Source of the DNA: Anderseniella sp. | GTDB taxonomy: Bacteria > Pseudomonadota > Alphaproteobacteria > Rhizobiales > Aestuariivirgaceae | NCBI GenBank assembly: GCA_028289645.1 | Contig: JANQOK010000008.1 | Span: forward strand, 1-64,000 | Direction: 5' to 3' | Length of the DNA: 64,000 bases | Shown: positions 8,870 to 17,534 of the stretch, one piece after another | Numbering within the stretch: position 1 is the first letter of the stretch | How the letters are laid out: every line of letters starts with the position of its first letter | Position numbers and translations under genes: made by a program | Notes under the pieces: generated by a model | What the model was told of the DNA's origin: nothing | What the model saw: the letters and a program-made list of their open reading frames with translations, nothing else | The model's database searches: none

Positions 8870-9763
8870 TCATACCTTTCCATAAGCTGACTGGTAGGCA
8901 ACCAGACTGCGGCCCAGCCGTTCGAGGTTTTCGGTGGTGTAGGCCACGTAATCGACGCCAGGTGCATTCAGATGCAGCTCGGACACCATGCTCCACATGG
9001 CCTCGCGCAGCAGCGATGCACACTGCATTGCCGCATGGCTCTGGATCAGGGCGGCATCCGGTATCCGGCCCATATATCGGGTCAGGAACTCTTCCGTCCG
9101 GTCCTGGTCGAAGCCTGCATTGGAGGTCACGCCGGCGAGGTCAAACATGGCTGTGCCAAAGCCTGCATACTCAAAGTCAATCAGCCACAGCCGCGAGCCG
9201 TCATGAATGAAGTTTGCCGGCAGCAGGTCATGGTGACCATACACTACCGGCATCGGCGCCTGCACCTTTTCCAGTGCTTCCGCCAGCTCGAGATAGCGCG
9301 GCAGCTTGGCGCTCATGCGACTGTTGCCCGCTTCGAGTGTCTTGGCGTAGTCGCGTATCACATGGAACACCCAGAAGATGAAGCCCGCGCCGCTGACATG
9401 TGGCGCCATGGTCTCGTGAAACCGGCGCAGGAGCTGCGCAATGTCCTCGGCATTGTTGCGGACATCTGCTTCGTCATAGGTCTTGCCCTCGATGAACCGC
9501 GACACCATCACGCCGGGCTCGGCATGCACCAGTTCCGGTGCAAAACCAGCCGCGTAAGCGGCGCGCGCGGCCATGACTTCGCGGTCGCGGTAAACGTGGT
9601 GAAAGGGGAAGTCCCGGCCAAAGCGCACGACATACCGCTGACCGGCATCAGACACGACAAAGCTTTCATTGCTGAGGCCGCCATGCAGCGGGGCGATGTC
9701 GACACTCCCCTGCCAGACAGGCAATGCTTGTATGCGTGTTTCTTGGGATGTGGACTGTGTCAT
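8870..9763 (-). CDS. Choline-kinase/aminoglycoside-phosphotransferase-like protein
   Basis: About 297 residues of the APH/choline kinase fold: an N-lobe with LHGGLSNESFVV as a nucleotide loop, HHDLLPANF as the catalytic HxDxxxxN, and LIDFEYAGFG as the metal-binding segment. DxEYAG is typical of choline/ethanolamine kinases rather than drug-modifying enzymes. The ATG at 9763 follows the permease stop by four bases; the longer frame would overlap the permease. Its place between a quaternary-amine transporter and a demethylating dehydrogenase argues for an amino-alcohol or amine-related substrate, or for trapping the imported compound as a phosphate ester. A second homologue lies at 14812-15720. 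Confidence 0.82.
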   Translation of the reverse strand: MTQSTSQETRIQALPVWQGSVDIAPLHGGLSNESFVVSDAGQRYVVRFGRDFPFHHVYRDREVMAARAAYAAGFAPELVHAEPGVMVSRFIEGKTYDEADVRNNAEDIAQLLRRFHETMAPHVSGAGFIFWVFHVIRDYAKTLEAGNSRMSAKLPRYLELAEALEKVQAPMPVVYGHHDLLPANFIHDGSRLWLIDFEYAGFGTAMFDLAGVTSNAGFDQDRTEEFLTRYMGRIPDAALIQSHAAMQCASLLREAMWSMVSELHLNAPGVDYVAYTTENLERLGRSLVAYQSAYGKV

Positions 9764-9767
9764 TGGC

Positions 9768-11756
9768 TCAACCAAGTCTGGCGCGGGTGCGCGCGCTCCA
9801 GGCATTGAACAGGCGGTCGGCGATGATGCCGATAAAGGCAATCGCCAGGCCGGCGACGATACCGCGGCCGGCGTCGGCCTTGGACAGCGCGATGAAGACC
9901 TCCTGACCGAGGTCGCGGGTGCCGATCATGGCGCAGATTATGATCATCGCAAGGGCCATCAGGATGGTCTGATTGATGCCCAGCATGATTTCCGGCAGGG
10001 CTACCGGCAACTGAACCCGGAAGAAGGTTTGCCGCCTGGTGCATCCCGACACCTTGGCCGCCTCGATCAATGAGGCTGGCACCTGCCGAATGCCATGATT
10101 GGTGTAGCGGATGGCAGGCACGACGGCGAAGGCAACCGTTGCAATCATCGCCGTCACATCACCGATGCGGAACAGCATCACCACCGGAATGATGAAACAG
10201 AACGAAGGCATGGTCTGGAGCGTGTCGATGATCGGTGTGAGGAAGCGTTCAAACCGGTCGCTGCGCGAGGCCATCAACCCCAGCGGGATGCCGATCAGGC
10301 AGGCGACAAAGGCAGAGATACCGCACAGGTACACGGTGGCCATCGTCTTTTCCCACAGGCCGGTCGCTGCACAAAACGCCGTCAACGCGGCGACCGTTGC
10401 AGCCAGCCGCCAGCCGCCAAGCTGGAAACCCGCCAACCCAAGCAGGAACACCGCTCCGAGCCAGGGGAAGCCTTCACAGAACGCGCGCAGCGGGTTGAGA
10501 ACATAAAGAATGAGCGTGACACGGAAGGCTTCGATAGCGTCGAACCAGTTGATCGTCACCCAGGTCACGGCATCCTTCCAGGCACGCGCGGTGGAAATGG
10601 TGATCTCGGCGGGCACCTTCGCGAATGCCGGCACCGCCAGCGACAGGACCGTGGTCACCAGCAGCGCGGCAATGGCCAGGACCAGGTTCGGATAGCGCTG
10701 GTGAAACTTGCGCACTGCATCGTCCTGGTGCACATGGCCACGGGCCTGCTTGGCCGCCATCGCCTGGCTCAACCGGTCGAGCGCGATGGCAATGGCGACA
10801 ATGGCAAGACCTGCCTCCATGGCATTGCCAACCTTCAGCGCGCGCAAAGCCAACAGCACATCATAGCCCAGGCCACCTGCCCCGATCATCGATGAGATAA
10901 TCACCATGTTGAGCGCCAGCATGATCACCTGGTTGACCCCGACCATGAGCGTTGGCCGGGCCGACGGCAGTTGAACGCGCCATAGCTTCTGGCGCGTCGT
11001 GCAGCCGGCCATTTCGCTGAAATCGGAAATTTCCGACGGTATGCGGGACAGGCCGAGCATGGTCGCACGCACCATTGGCGGCGTGGCGAAGATGGCGGTG
11101 GCCATCATGGCCGAAACCGGCGAGTTCCCGAACAGCAGCAGCATCGGGATCAGATAGGCAAAGGTCGGCATGGTCTGCATAAGGTCGAGCGCCGGAGACA
11201 CCATGAAACGTTCCGCCCAGGGCTTGCGCCAGGCCCAGATGCCCACGAACAGGCCGGTCACGATGCAAAACGGAACGGCGATGGCGATCAGGCCGAGCGT
11301 AAGCATGGAACTGGTCCACTTGCCGAACAGGGCCACATACAGGAAACATGCGCCGGTCAGCAGCCCCAGCTTCAGCCCGCCGGCGGCCCGACCGGCCAGA
11401 AATGCCACAATCACCACCCCGACCCAGGATAGCCGCGGCAGTGTCCAGGCCTCAGCGCCGTGACCGAACTTGAAGCCCTTGGCCAGCAGATCGAGCGCGA
11501 AACTGAGCGGCACATCCAGAGCCGCCGTGATGGAGCGGGTGAACCAGGTCAGGTTCTGCCTCAGCCAGTCCATGATGGCGCTGATCCAGTCGGCAAACGG
11601 AATTACCCGGTCGGCCGGATACTCAACCGCAGCCGGAAACATCTGGCGGCCATAGTGCAGCAACAGCACGGCGGCCAGCGCTGCAACCCAGATCATGGGC
11701 CATGTGCCGATGCCCCGGCTGTCTCCGCGATGAATGCTTTCAGTTGCGGTGCTCAC
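9768..11756 (-). CDS. Quaternary-amine ABC transporter permease, fused double-domain (ProW type)
   Basis: 662 residues with two complete BPD_transp_1 permease domains in one chain. Each has an EAA-type coupling loop: MAGCTTRQKLWRVQLPSA in the first half and VSGCTRRQTFFRVQLPVA in the second, each followed by VNQVIM or INQTIL and a GLGYDVL or DLGQEVF end. About twelve or more membrane segments are predicted. In the usual ProW-type systems one permease chain dimerises; here both halves are encoded together, as in the transporter at 58789-62000. The start is GTG at 11756, overlapping the ATPase stop as GTGA, so translation is coupled. It imports glycine betaine, choline, TMAO or similar; the substrate is unproven. 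Confidence 0.9.
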   Translation of the reverse strand: MSTATESIHRGDSRGIGTWPMIWVAALAAVLLLHYGRQMFPAAVEYPADRVIPFADWISAIMDWLRQNLTWFTRSITAALDVPLSFALDLLAKGFKFGHGAEAWTLPRLSWVGVVIVAFLAGRAAGGLKLGLLTGACFLYVALFGKWTSSMLTLGLIAIAVPFCIVTGLFVGIWAWRKPWAERFMVSPALDLMQTMPTFAYLIPMLLLFGNSPVSAMMATAIFATPPMVRATMLGLSRIPSEISDFSEMAGCTTRQKLWRVQLPSARPTLMVGVNQVIMLALNMVIISSMIGAGGLGYDVLLALRALKVGNAMEAGLAIVAIAIALDRLSQAMAAKQARGHVHQDDAVRKFHQRYPNLVLAIAALLVTTVLSLAVPAFAKVPAEITISTARAWKDAVTWVTINWFDAIEAFRVTLILYVLNPLRAFCEGFPWLGAVFLLGLAGFQLGGWRLAATVAALTAFCAATGLWEKTMATVYLCGISAFVACLIGIPLGLMASRSDRFERFLTPIIDTLQTMPSFCFIIPVVMLFRIGDVTAMIATVAFAVVPAIRYTNHGIRQVPASLIEAAKVSGCTRRQTFFRVQLPVALPEIMLGINQTILMALAMIIICAMIGTRDLGQEVFIALSKADAGRGIVAGLAIAFIGIIADRLFNAWSARTRARLG

Positions 11757-12841
11757 GGGCTGGATGTGCTCCGGTCAATGCCGGCCAGCAGATCTATGAC
11801 GGCCTGCGGGTGGACCTCGCCAATGGGCTTGCCGGAACCGTTGACGACGGCAAACGGCTTGCCGGCCGAAACGATCTCGGCTGAAAAACTGGACACCTTG
11901 GCATCCGGCTCTACCGTGCCGGCGCACTTGGCGCGGCCCGGTTTCTGCATCAGGCTTCTGGCCGACATCACCTTGGCGCGCTGCACGTCACGGGTGAACT
12001 CCGCCACGTAGTCGGTTGCCGGACTGGTCACCAGTTGCTCCGGCGTGCCGATCTGGATGATCTCGCCGTCCTTCATGATGGCGATGCGATCTGCCAACCG
12101 GATGGCTTCGTCGAAATCGTGAGTGATGAACACGATTGTTTTCTTCAGCACGCCCTGCAGGCGGATCAGTTCGTCCTGCATCTCGCGCCTGATCAGCGGA
12201 TCCAGCGCGGAAAACGGTTCATCGAGAAACCAGATTTCCGGATTGGTCGCCAACGAGCGCGCAATGCCGACACGCTGCTGCTGGCCGCCCGAGAGTTCGC
12301 GCGGATAGAAATGCTCGCGCCCGCTCAAACCAACCAGGTCGACCATCTCGCGCGCCCGGGCCTCTCGTTTTCCCCTATCCATGCCCTGGATCGACAATGG
12401 AAAGGCAATATTGTTGAGAACCGACAGATGGGGCAGCAAAGCGAAGTGCTGGAACACCATGCCCATGCGGTGCCGGCGCAGTTCAATGAGTTCTTCAGTG
12501 GAAATCGACAGCAGATCCTTGCCCTCAAACTCAACTTTGCCGTAGGTCGGTTCGATCAGGCGCGACATGCAACGCACCAGCGTGGATTTGCCGGAGCCGG
12601 ACAGCCCCATGATGATGAATATCTCGCCTTGCCTGACCTCAAGATCAGCACTGCGGACCGCCCCGATCAGGCTGGCAGCTGTCAGGTCCGAGGCACTGGC
12701 GCTGCCGCCGTGGCGGGAAATGAAATCGTCGGCGCCATCGCCGAACACTTTCCAGACATTGCGGCACGCCAGTTTCACCGGGCGATCGGTATTACCATTG
12801 GAAGCTGTATTCCCCTGCTGATCTGGAGAATGACGTGCCAT
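11753..12841 (-). CDS. Quaternary-amine ABC transporter ATP-binding protein (ProV type)
   Basis: About 362 residues. The ATPase core shows Walker A GLSGSGKST, Q-loop region GMVFQHFALLPHLSV, signature LSGGQQQRVGIARSLA, Walker B IWFLDEPFSALD and switch FITHDFDEA. The N-terminus NVWKVFGDGADDFISRHGG is the ProV/OpuAA-type leader, and a single CBS-like tail (KPFAVVNGSGKPIGEVHPQAVIDLLAGI) ends the protein, the osmosensing or regulatory region in OpuA relatives. ATG at 12841 is chosen over upstream in-frame codons, which would read into the hairpin after the binding-protein gene. It is the second gene of the transporter operon. Confidence 0.9.
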   Translation of the reverse strand: MARHSPDQQGNTASNGNTDRPVKLACRNVWKVFGDGADDFISRHGGSASASDLTAASLIGAVRSADLEVRQGEIFIIMGLSGSGKSTLVRCMSRLIEPTYGKVEFEGKDLLSISTEELIELRRHRMGMVFQHFALLPHLSVLNNIAFPLSIQGMDRGKREARAREMVDLVGLSGREHFYPRELSGGQQQRVGIARSLATNPEIWFLDEPFSALDPLIRREMQDELIRLQGVLKKTIVFITHDFDEAIRLADRIAIMKDGEIIQIGTPEQLVTSPATDYVAEFTRDVQRAKVMSARSLMQKPGRAKCAGTVEPDAKVSSFSAEIVSAGKPFAVVNGSGKPIGEVHPQAVIDLLAGIDRSTSSP

Positions 12842-12879
12842 GCGTGTGAAATCCCGTGTTGCCGTCTGAATACAATATG

Positions 12880-12915
12880 CGACCCGATCCGGCGCGTACA
12901 ATCCGGATCGGGTCG
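12880..12915 (-). terminator. Strong intercistronic hairpin after the binding-protein gene
   Basis: A perfect 13-bp inverted repeat (CGACCCGATCCGG at 12880-12892, CCGGATCGGGTCG at 12903-12915) with a 10-base loop lies between the binding-protein stop (12934) and the ATPase start (12841). No clean U-run follows on the minus strand, so it is better read as an attenuating or mRNA-protecting hairpin than as a classical terminator. Such a structure would let the binding protein be made in excess over the membrane complex. Confidence 0.75.
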
Positions 12916-12933
12916 GTGTTCAGGTAACTGCCG

Positions 12934-13908
12934 TTATTCTGCCCATGCCTTCCATTTGGCCTCATTGGCATCCGCCCAGGCGGCGGCAACTTCCTCGATG
13001 GACTTGCCGTCCAGATCGACCTCTCCGCTCATGGCATTGAGTTCGTCGGAAGATACCTGGTAGGCCTTGGCAACCTTGTAGGCGACCGGCCACTTGTCTT
13101 TCATGCCGGCCCAGGCGTATTTCCAGATATCGCCAAACGGCTTGCCGCAGTCGTGCGCCTTGTCCGGATTGATGCCCCATTTCGGATCGCTGTAACATTC
13201 GTCCGTGTATTCGGGAAACTCGACCCATTCGCCCTTGTACTTTGCCGGCGCCCAGTGTGGTGAATAGACCCACAGTATGATCGGTGCCTTGCGCTGGTAA
13301 GCCGATTCAAGTTCAGCGAACATGGCACCGTCGGTACCGGCGTGCACCACCGTGAACGGCAGGTCGAGCGAGACAACGCGCTCGTCGTCAAACCCTTCCC
13401 AGGTTACCGGACCGCCGAGGTAGCGGCCTTTCGGCGCGGTTTCAGGGGTGGAGAATGCTTCGGCACATTTGGGATCTTTCAGTGCTTCCCAGTTGGGCAG
13501 CCCGGGGCATTTCTCCTTCATGTATTCCGGATACCACCACTCTTCCTTGGCCTTGGGCCCGAGTGCGCCAAGGCGTTCGGCCTTGCCGGCAGCGTCGGCG
13601 GCCTTCATGGCTTCGCCGGCGGTTGTGTCCCAGTATTCCATACCGATTGTCAGGTCGCCGTTGGTCAAGCCGGTTGACAGGCTCGACAGGTAATCTCCGG
13701 TTGGATACTCGACCGTGTATCCCAGTCTCTCGAGAACGGTTCCAAGAATCTTGGCGTTCAGATTCACACTGGTCCAGTCAAACAGGACAATCTTAATCGG
13801 ATCATTGGACTCAGGTGCAGCTGCCTGAACCTGGATGCTTGATGTTGCCAAGGCAACCGCCAACAATGAAGACGCCAGCGCGCCGCGAACAGTTTTCCCC
13901 ATACTCAT
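12934..13908 (-). CDS. Quaternary-amine ABC transporter substrate-binding protein (OpuAC/ProX-like)
   Basis: About 324 residues beginning with a Sec signal peptide (VRGALASSLLAVALATSSIQVQA). The mature part is an OpuAC/ProX-type binding protein: DPIKIVLFDWTSVNLNAKILGTVLERLGYTVEY, then many Trp/Tyr-rich segments (KEEWWYPEYMKEKCPG, VTWEGFDDE, ILWVYSPHWAP, YKGEWVEFPEY) of the kind that form the aromatic cage around a quaternary ammonium. GEGs such as DECYSDP and HDCGKPFGD give a conserved Cys pair also seen in the second binding protein at 57718. The start at 13908 has GAGGAAG upstream. It is the first gene of the amine operon; glycine betaine, choline and TMAO are all possible ligands. Confidence 0.88.
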   Translation of the reverse strand: MSMGKTVRGALASSLLAVALATSSIQVQAAAPESNDPIKIVLFDWTSVNLNAKILGTVLERLGYTVEYPTGDYLSSLSTGLTNGDLTIGMEYWDTTAGEAMKAADAAGKAERLGALGPKAKEEWWYPEYMKEKCPGLPNWEALKDPKCAEAFSTPETAPKGRYLGGPVTWEGFDDERVVSLDLPFTVVHAGTDGAMFAELESAYQRKAPIILWVYSPHWAPAKYKGEWVEFPEYTDECYSDPKWGINPDKAHDCGKPFGDIWKYAWAGMKDKWPVAYKVAKAYQVSSDELNAMSGEVDLDGKSIEEVAAAWADANEAKWKAWAE

Positions 13909-14029
13909 GTTTAGACTTCCTCTCACCTGACAAGCACCGCCAACCCATGCAGGCGGCCACTTTCATTATGTCGACCCGATGAAGTCTGGAACCGCTCAGC
14001 GAGTAGAGTCAAATGTTTCTTCGCTGTTT

Positions 14030-14053
14030 GGACTGAAAAATTACTTTCAGTCC
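14030..14053. promoter_or_regulatory. 9-bp palindrome upstream of the amine-transport operon
   Basis: GGACTGAAA (14030-14038) and TTTCAGTCC (14045-14053) form a perfect inverted repeat around a 6-base centre, 122 bases before the binding-protein start at 13908. No gene of this region overlaps it. It could be a regulator's operator or a weak terminator for the methyltransferase gene at 14093-14725, since both read on the minus strand. No long U-run follows, which slightly favours an operator. Confidence 0.5.
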
Positions 14054-14092
14054 CGACTGGAGGCAGTTGCCCGGATTTCAGGTTCCAGGCAT

Positions 14093-14725
14093 TCACCAGA
14101 CCTTTATCACGACCCCTCGGCTCGGAATTGTAGCGGCTTCTCCCGGCATGGAAACGTAAGGTGAGGTCTGCTCGACGAGAGTTACTTTTTCACTGGACTG
14201 CATGCCGGACACGTGGGCGGCGAAGGCTTCAGACCACAGGGTTTCCTTGACCGTCAGCACAATCACACCGCCGGGCCGGCAGATGCGGATCAGTTCGTCG
14301 ACACCTTGTGCGCCAACATGGCCAGTGGTGAACACACCGGCTGAGATGATCCCGGCAAATGCGTTGTCGGCAAACGGCAGCGGGCCACCGAGGGCCAGTT
14401 GATGAATGCCACTGTAGACACCTTTTTTCCTGGCGATGGCGAGCATGCCTTCAGAGATATCCAGCGCCTCAACGCGCGGATATCCCATAATGCCGAGCCA
14501 TTCGCCGACCAGTCCCGTGCCGGCGCCTGCATCCAGCAGAGGCTCTGCGCCGCGCGGCAGGTGACGGGCCAGGAGAGCCAGGCAGATCGCCGGGTGCCGA
14601 TAGCCTGCAGCCGCCATGTCGGCATCGTAGGTTGCAGCCCAGTTGTCATAGTGACCGGCGATTTCCTCGGGCTGTTTCGCATCATAGACAGCACCGAGAT
14701 GCCCGTCGTGCTTGGTATTCGTCAT
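14093..14725 (-). CDS. Class I SAM-dependent methyltransferase
   Basis: About 210 residues. The Rossmann motifs are clear: PLLDAGAGTGLVGEWL (motif I), VEALDISEGMLAIARKKGVY, PFADNAFAGIISAGVFTTGHV (motif IV region) and ELIRICRPGGVIVLTVKE. This is the Methyltransf_11/25 type, close to the WBSCR27-like group with a YDNWAATYDADM start. The substrate cannot be seen. ATG at 14725 is preferred because GGAG sits just ahead; an ATG at 14737 would add four residues. It is divergent from the choline-kinase-like gene at 14812, with an 86-base shared promoter region, and upstream of the amine-transport operon on the same strand. Confidence 0.82.
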   Translation of the reverse strand: MTNTKHDGHLGAVYDAKQPEEIAGHYDNWAATYDADMAAAGYRHPAICLALLARHLPRGAEPLLDAGAGTGLVGEWLGIMGYPRVEALDISEGMLAIARKKGVYSGIHQLALGGPLPFADNAFAGIISAGVFTTGHVGAQGVDELIRICRPGGVIVLTVKETLWSEAFAAHVSGMQSSEKVTLVEQTSPYVSMPGEAATIPSRGVVIKVW

Positions 14726-14811
14726 CAGATGCTCCATGGCGTTTGCGCATTTGCCGGGTCATGATAATCAAGTCCCGCAAACAGTAAACAGCGACCCCAA
14801 AGGATGGCCCG

Positions 14812-15720
14812 ATGACCGACGACCTGAGTGCAGCCCGAACCGCCATGGCGGATATCGAGATACTGAAAAACCATTCGGGACCGATTGAACGGCTGGGCGG
14901 GCTGACCAATCTTGTCTACCGCGTCGGCGAATACTGTCTGCGGGTCCCGGGCAAGGGCACGGAAGAGTACATCGATCGGGCCAATGAAGCAGTTGCGGCA
15001 AAAGAGGCGGCGAAGGCCGGTGTGTCGCCAGAGGTTCTGTACGCCGATGCAGACAGCGGCCTTATGGTCACAAAGTTCATTGAAGGTACCGTAACGATGA
15101 GCCCTGACGCCTTCCGAACCCGGGCTGGCGCCCCGGCCCGGGCGGGCGAAGCCTTCCGCAAGCTTCATGAATCGGGGGCCGAATTTCCGTTTCGCTTTGA
15201 CCTGTTCGAGATGATCGATGACTATCTGGGCATCCTGTCCACCAAGGACGTGGCCCTGCCGGACGGCTATCATGATGTGGTGGCAGAGGCAGAAACCGTG
15301 CGGACAGCCCTTGCAGCTCATCCGGCAGTGCTGGCGCCGTGTCACTGTGATCCGTTGTGCGAGAACTTCCTCGATACCGAGGAGCGCATGTGGATCGTGG
15401 ACTGGGAGTATTCCGGCATGAACGACCCGATGTGGGATCTGGGGGACCTGTCCGTTGAAGGCGAGTTCAACGCCACCCAGGACGACGAAATGATGCAGGC
15501 ATATTTCGGCCGCACCCCCACCGCGGCGGAACACGGCCGTGTGGTGATCTACAAGGCCATGTGCGACTTGTTATGGACGTTGTGGGGCCTGATCCAGCTG
15601 GCCAATGACAACCCTGCAGATGACTTTCGCGCCTATGCCGACGGCCGCTTCGCGCGCTGCAAGGCACTGATGGCCGACCCGGCCTTCGCCGGCCATGTGG
15701 CGGCGGTCAAGGCCGGGTAA
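14812..15720 (+). CDS. Choline/ethanolamine-kinase-like phosphotransferase
   Basis: 302 residues with the APH/choline-kinase fold: [20 protein letters not shown] as the nucleotide loop, MVTKFIEG hinge, [10 protein letters not shown] as catalytic HxDxxxxN, and [19 protein letters not shown], the DxEYxG-N-xxxDLG signature of choline kinase/LicA proteins. It probably phosphorylates choline, ethanolamine or a related amino alcohol in the cytoplasm. AAAGGA precedes the ATG. It ends 14 bases inside the end of ureG on the other strand. With the phosphotransferase at 8870-9763 this is the second such kinase next to amine transport genes. Confidence 0.82.
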   Translation: MTDDLSAARTAMADIEILKNHSGPIERLGGLTNLVYRVGEYCLRVPGKGTEEYIDRANEAVAAKEAAKAGVSPEVLYADADSGLMVTKFIEGTVTMSPDAFRTRAGAPARAGEAFRKLHESGAEFPFRFDLFEMIDDYLGILSTKDVALPDGYHDVVAEAETVRTALAAHPAVLAPCHCDPLCENFLDTEERMWIVDWEYSGMNDPMWDLGDLSVEGEFNATQDDEMMQAYFGRTPTAAEHGRVVIYKAMCDLLWTLWGLIQLANDNPADDFRAYADGRFARCKALMADPAFAGHVAAVKAG

Positions 15721-16354
15721 CCGCCGGCTGGTCTGCAGCCGCGTCGAGGCCGCCGGACTGCACAAGGAAGCGCACAATATCAGGTACGCCAGTGCCGCGT
15801 TTCAAATCGGTGAAACCGGTCTTGCCGCCTTGGCGCATGCGGTCTGCGTCTGACCGCATGACCTCCAGGTCGGCGCCCACATGTGGCGCCAGGTCGGTCT
15901 TGTTGATCACCAGCAGGTCAGAGCGGGTTATGCCGGGGCCACCCTTGCGCGGGATTTCCTCGCCCTGGCAGACGCTGATCACGTACAGGGTCAAATCCGC
16001 CAGTTCCGGTGAAAACGTGGCCGCAAGATTGTCGCCACCCGATTCAATGAACACCACATCCAGATCACTGTGCCGTTGCGACAGATCGGCAATGGCGGCC
16101 AGGTTGATCGAGGCATCCTCGCGGATGGCGGTATGCGGGCAACCGCCCGTCTCTACGCCAATGATGCGGTCCTCCGGCAACGCCTGGAGCCTGGCCAGCA
16201 TCAAGGCGTCTTCTTTTGTGTAGATATCGTTGGTGACAACTCCAATGGAGTAGTGTTGCCGCATGGCTTCGCACAGGCGCTGGGTCAGCGTGGTTTTGCC
16301 TGACCCGACCGGGCCGCCAATACCGATGCGCAGAGGACCGTTGGAAGAATTCAT
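15707..16354 (-). CDS. ureG: Urease accessory GTPase UreG
   Basis: 215 residues. The P-loop [11 protein letters not shown], the switch and nickel-handling motif [15 protein letters not shown] (conserved Cys-Pro-His) and [10 protein letters not shown] identify the SIMIBI GTPase UreG. It couples GTP hydrolysis to nickel delivery into apo-urease with UreD, UreE and UreF. Length is normal for the family. The start overlaps the ureF stop as ATGA, and it is the last gene of the urt-ure run. Its end overlaps the convergent phosphotransferase gene by 14 bases. Confidence 0.97.
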   Translation of the reverse strand: MNSSNGPLRIGIGGPVGSGKTTLTQRLCEAMRQHYSIGVVTNDIYTKEDALMLARLQALPEDRIIGVETGGCPHTAIREDASINLAAIADLSQRHSDLDVVFIESGGDNLAATFSPELADLTLYVISVCQGEEIPRKGGPGITRSDLLVINKTDLAPHVGADLEVMRSDADRMRQGGKTGFTDLKRGTGVPDIVRFLVQSGGLDAAADQPAVTRP

Positions 16355-17040
16355 GACCGGAACAACCTCGTGGTTTGCGTCTCGTGCCGCATGGAACAGA
16401 TCTCGGCAGCGAAATTGTTGGTTGCCATATCGCGCAGCAGTGTCTCCTGAGCCAGTTCCGTCACTTCGGCGATGGCCGGTTCAACGGATGCAAGTATCTC
16501 CTGGCCCTGGGTCTGACCGAGCGGCACCAGGCGAATGGCTGCGGAGACAAGATTCGACACCGCCGCATGCAGCCAGGCATCAAGCGCTGCATTCAGGCCA
16601 ACACCATGACCGGCGGCGGCACACCCCACCGCCACCGGATAAGCGATTTCGTCGCACTCGATCCGTGTGAGCTTTTCGAGTGCTGCGCACGGCCAAGCCT
16701 GCATTGTCACCTTCAGAAATGCATCGCCTTGCGCCATGGTCTCGAGACGCAACTCCGCGGATGGCTGGAATGCTGCGGCGACTTCGACCACCTCGCGCAG
16801 ACTGCCGGAACCGGCAGCAGATGCCGCTTCGTGCGCACGTGCGAACAACACGGCATCCGACCACAAGGTCCCGCCTGACAACAAGGTTTCAATCCACACC
16901 TGCATGGACGACATATTAGATACCAGCCCCCTTGCAATGGCGGTTTCCAGGCCCTGGCTGTAGCTGAAGGCGCCAACCGGATAGGACGGCGAAAGCCAGG
17001 TCAACAGCCTGTAAAGCCCTGGATCGTGATCAGTGGTCAT
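16351..17040 (-). CDS. ureF: Urease accessory protein UreF
   Basis: About 229 residues. The hallmark [20 protein letters not shown] lies right at the N-terminus, followed by the all-helical UreF body and the region [22 protein letters not shown]. UreF bridges UreD and UreG on apo-urease and acts as the GTPase gate. The ATG at 17040 puts the signature near residue 10-30 as in the family; the frame extends to 17103 without support. The start overlaps the ureE end by 11 bases, so translation is coupled. Confidence 0.95.
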   Translation of the reverse strand: MTTDHDPGLYRLLTWLSPSYPVGAFSYSQGLETAIARGLVSNMSSMQVWIETLLSGGTLWSDAVLFARAHEAASAAGSGSLREVVEVAAAFQPSAELRLETMAQGDAFLKVTMQAWPCAALEKLTRIECDEIAYPVAVGCAAAGHGVGLNAALDAWLHAAVSNLVSAAIRLVPLGQTQGQEILASVEPAIAEVTELAQETLLRDMATNNFAAEICSMRHETQTTRLFRS

Positions 17041-17521
17041 GGCTTTGACCTGCATGGGAGTGATGATGACTGTCCCCGTGCCCGTGACCTTGATATGCGC
17101 CACCTTGCGGACTGAATGGTTCGATGACTTCAGCCGTTGTCGCGCCCAGTCCTGTCAGCATGTCCCTGATGACATGGTCGCGCCTGACCAGAATGCGGTC
17201 TTCCTCAATTTGCGCCTCAAGGTGGCGGTTGCCGAGATGCCAGGCCAGTTGCAGCAGATGATGGCTGTCTTGCCCGCGCACCTGCAAAAGCTCCTCGGCT
17301 TCGGCCAACACCTTGATCACCCGGCCGTCTTCCAGTTGCAGGCCGTCTCCGTGGCAAAGCTGGATTGCATCGGGCAGATCCAGCAGGAACTCCACCCCGC
17401 TGTCGGTAGTGAGGGCAATTCGCCTGCGATGGCGCTGATCCTTGTTCAAGGTGATGGCGCACAAGGGTTCGTCGCGCCAACTTCCAGCGCTCAGACATTT
17501 GATTGCACGTAACCGGGTCAT
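17030..17521 (-). CDS. ureE: Urease nickel metallochaperone UreE
   Basis: About 163 residues: a UreE N-terminal domain (RRIALTTDSGVEFLLDLPDA), a C-terminal domain with LLQLAWHLGNRHL containing the dimer-interface His, and a His-rich tail ([18 protein letters not shown]) that binds extra nickel. It feeds Ni to the UreDFG complex. ATG at 17521 is chosen over TTG at 17527; GAGGG lies upstream. It sits 13 bases after ureC and overlaps ureF. Confidence 0.96.
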   Translation of the reverse strand: MTRLRAIKCLSAGSWRDEPLCAITLNKDQRHRRRIALTTDSGVEFLLDLPDAIQLCHGDGLQLEDGRVIKVLAEAEELLQVRGQDSHHLLQLAWHLGNRHLEAQIEEDRILVRRDHVIRDMLTGLGATTAEVIEPFSPQGGAYQGHGHGDSHHHSHAGQSHDH

Positions 17522-17534
17522 CAGCAAAAAGCCC

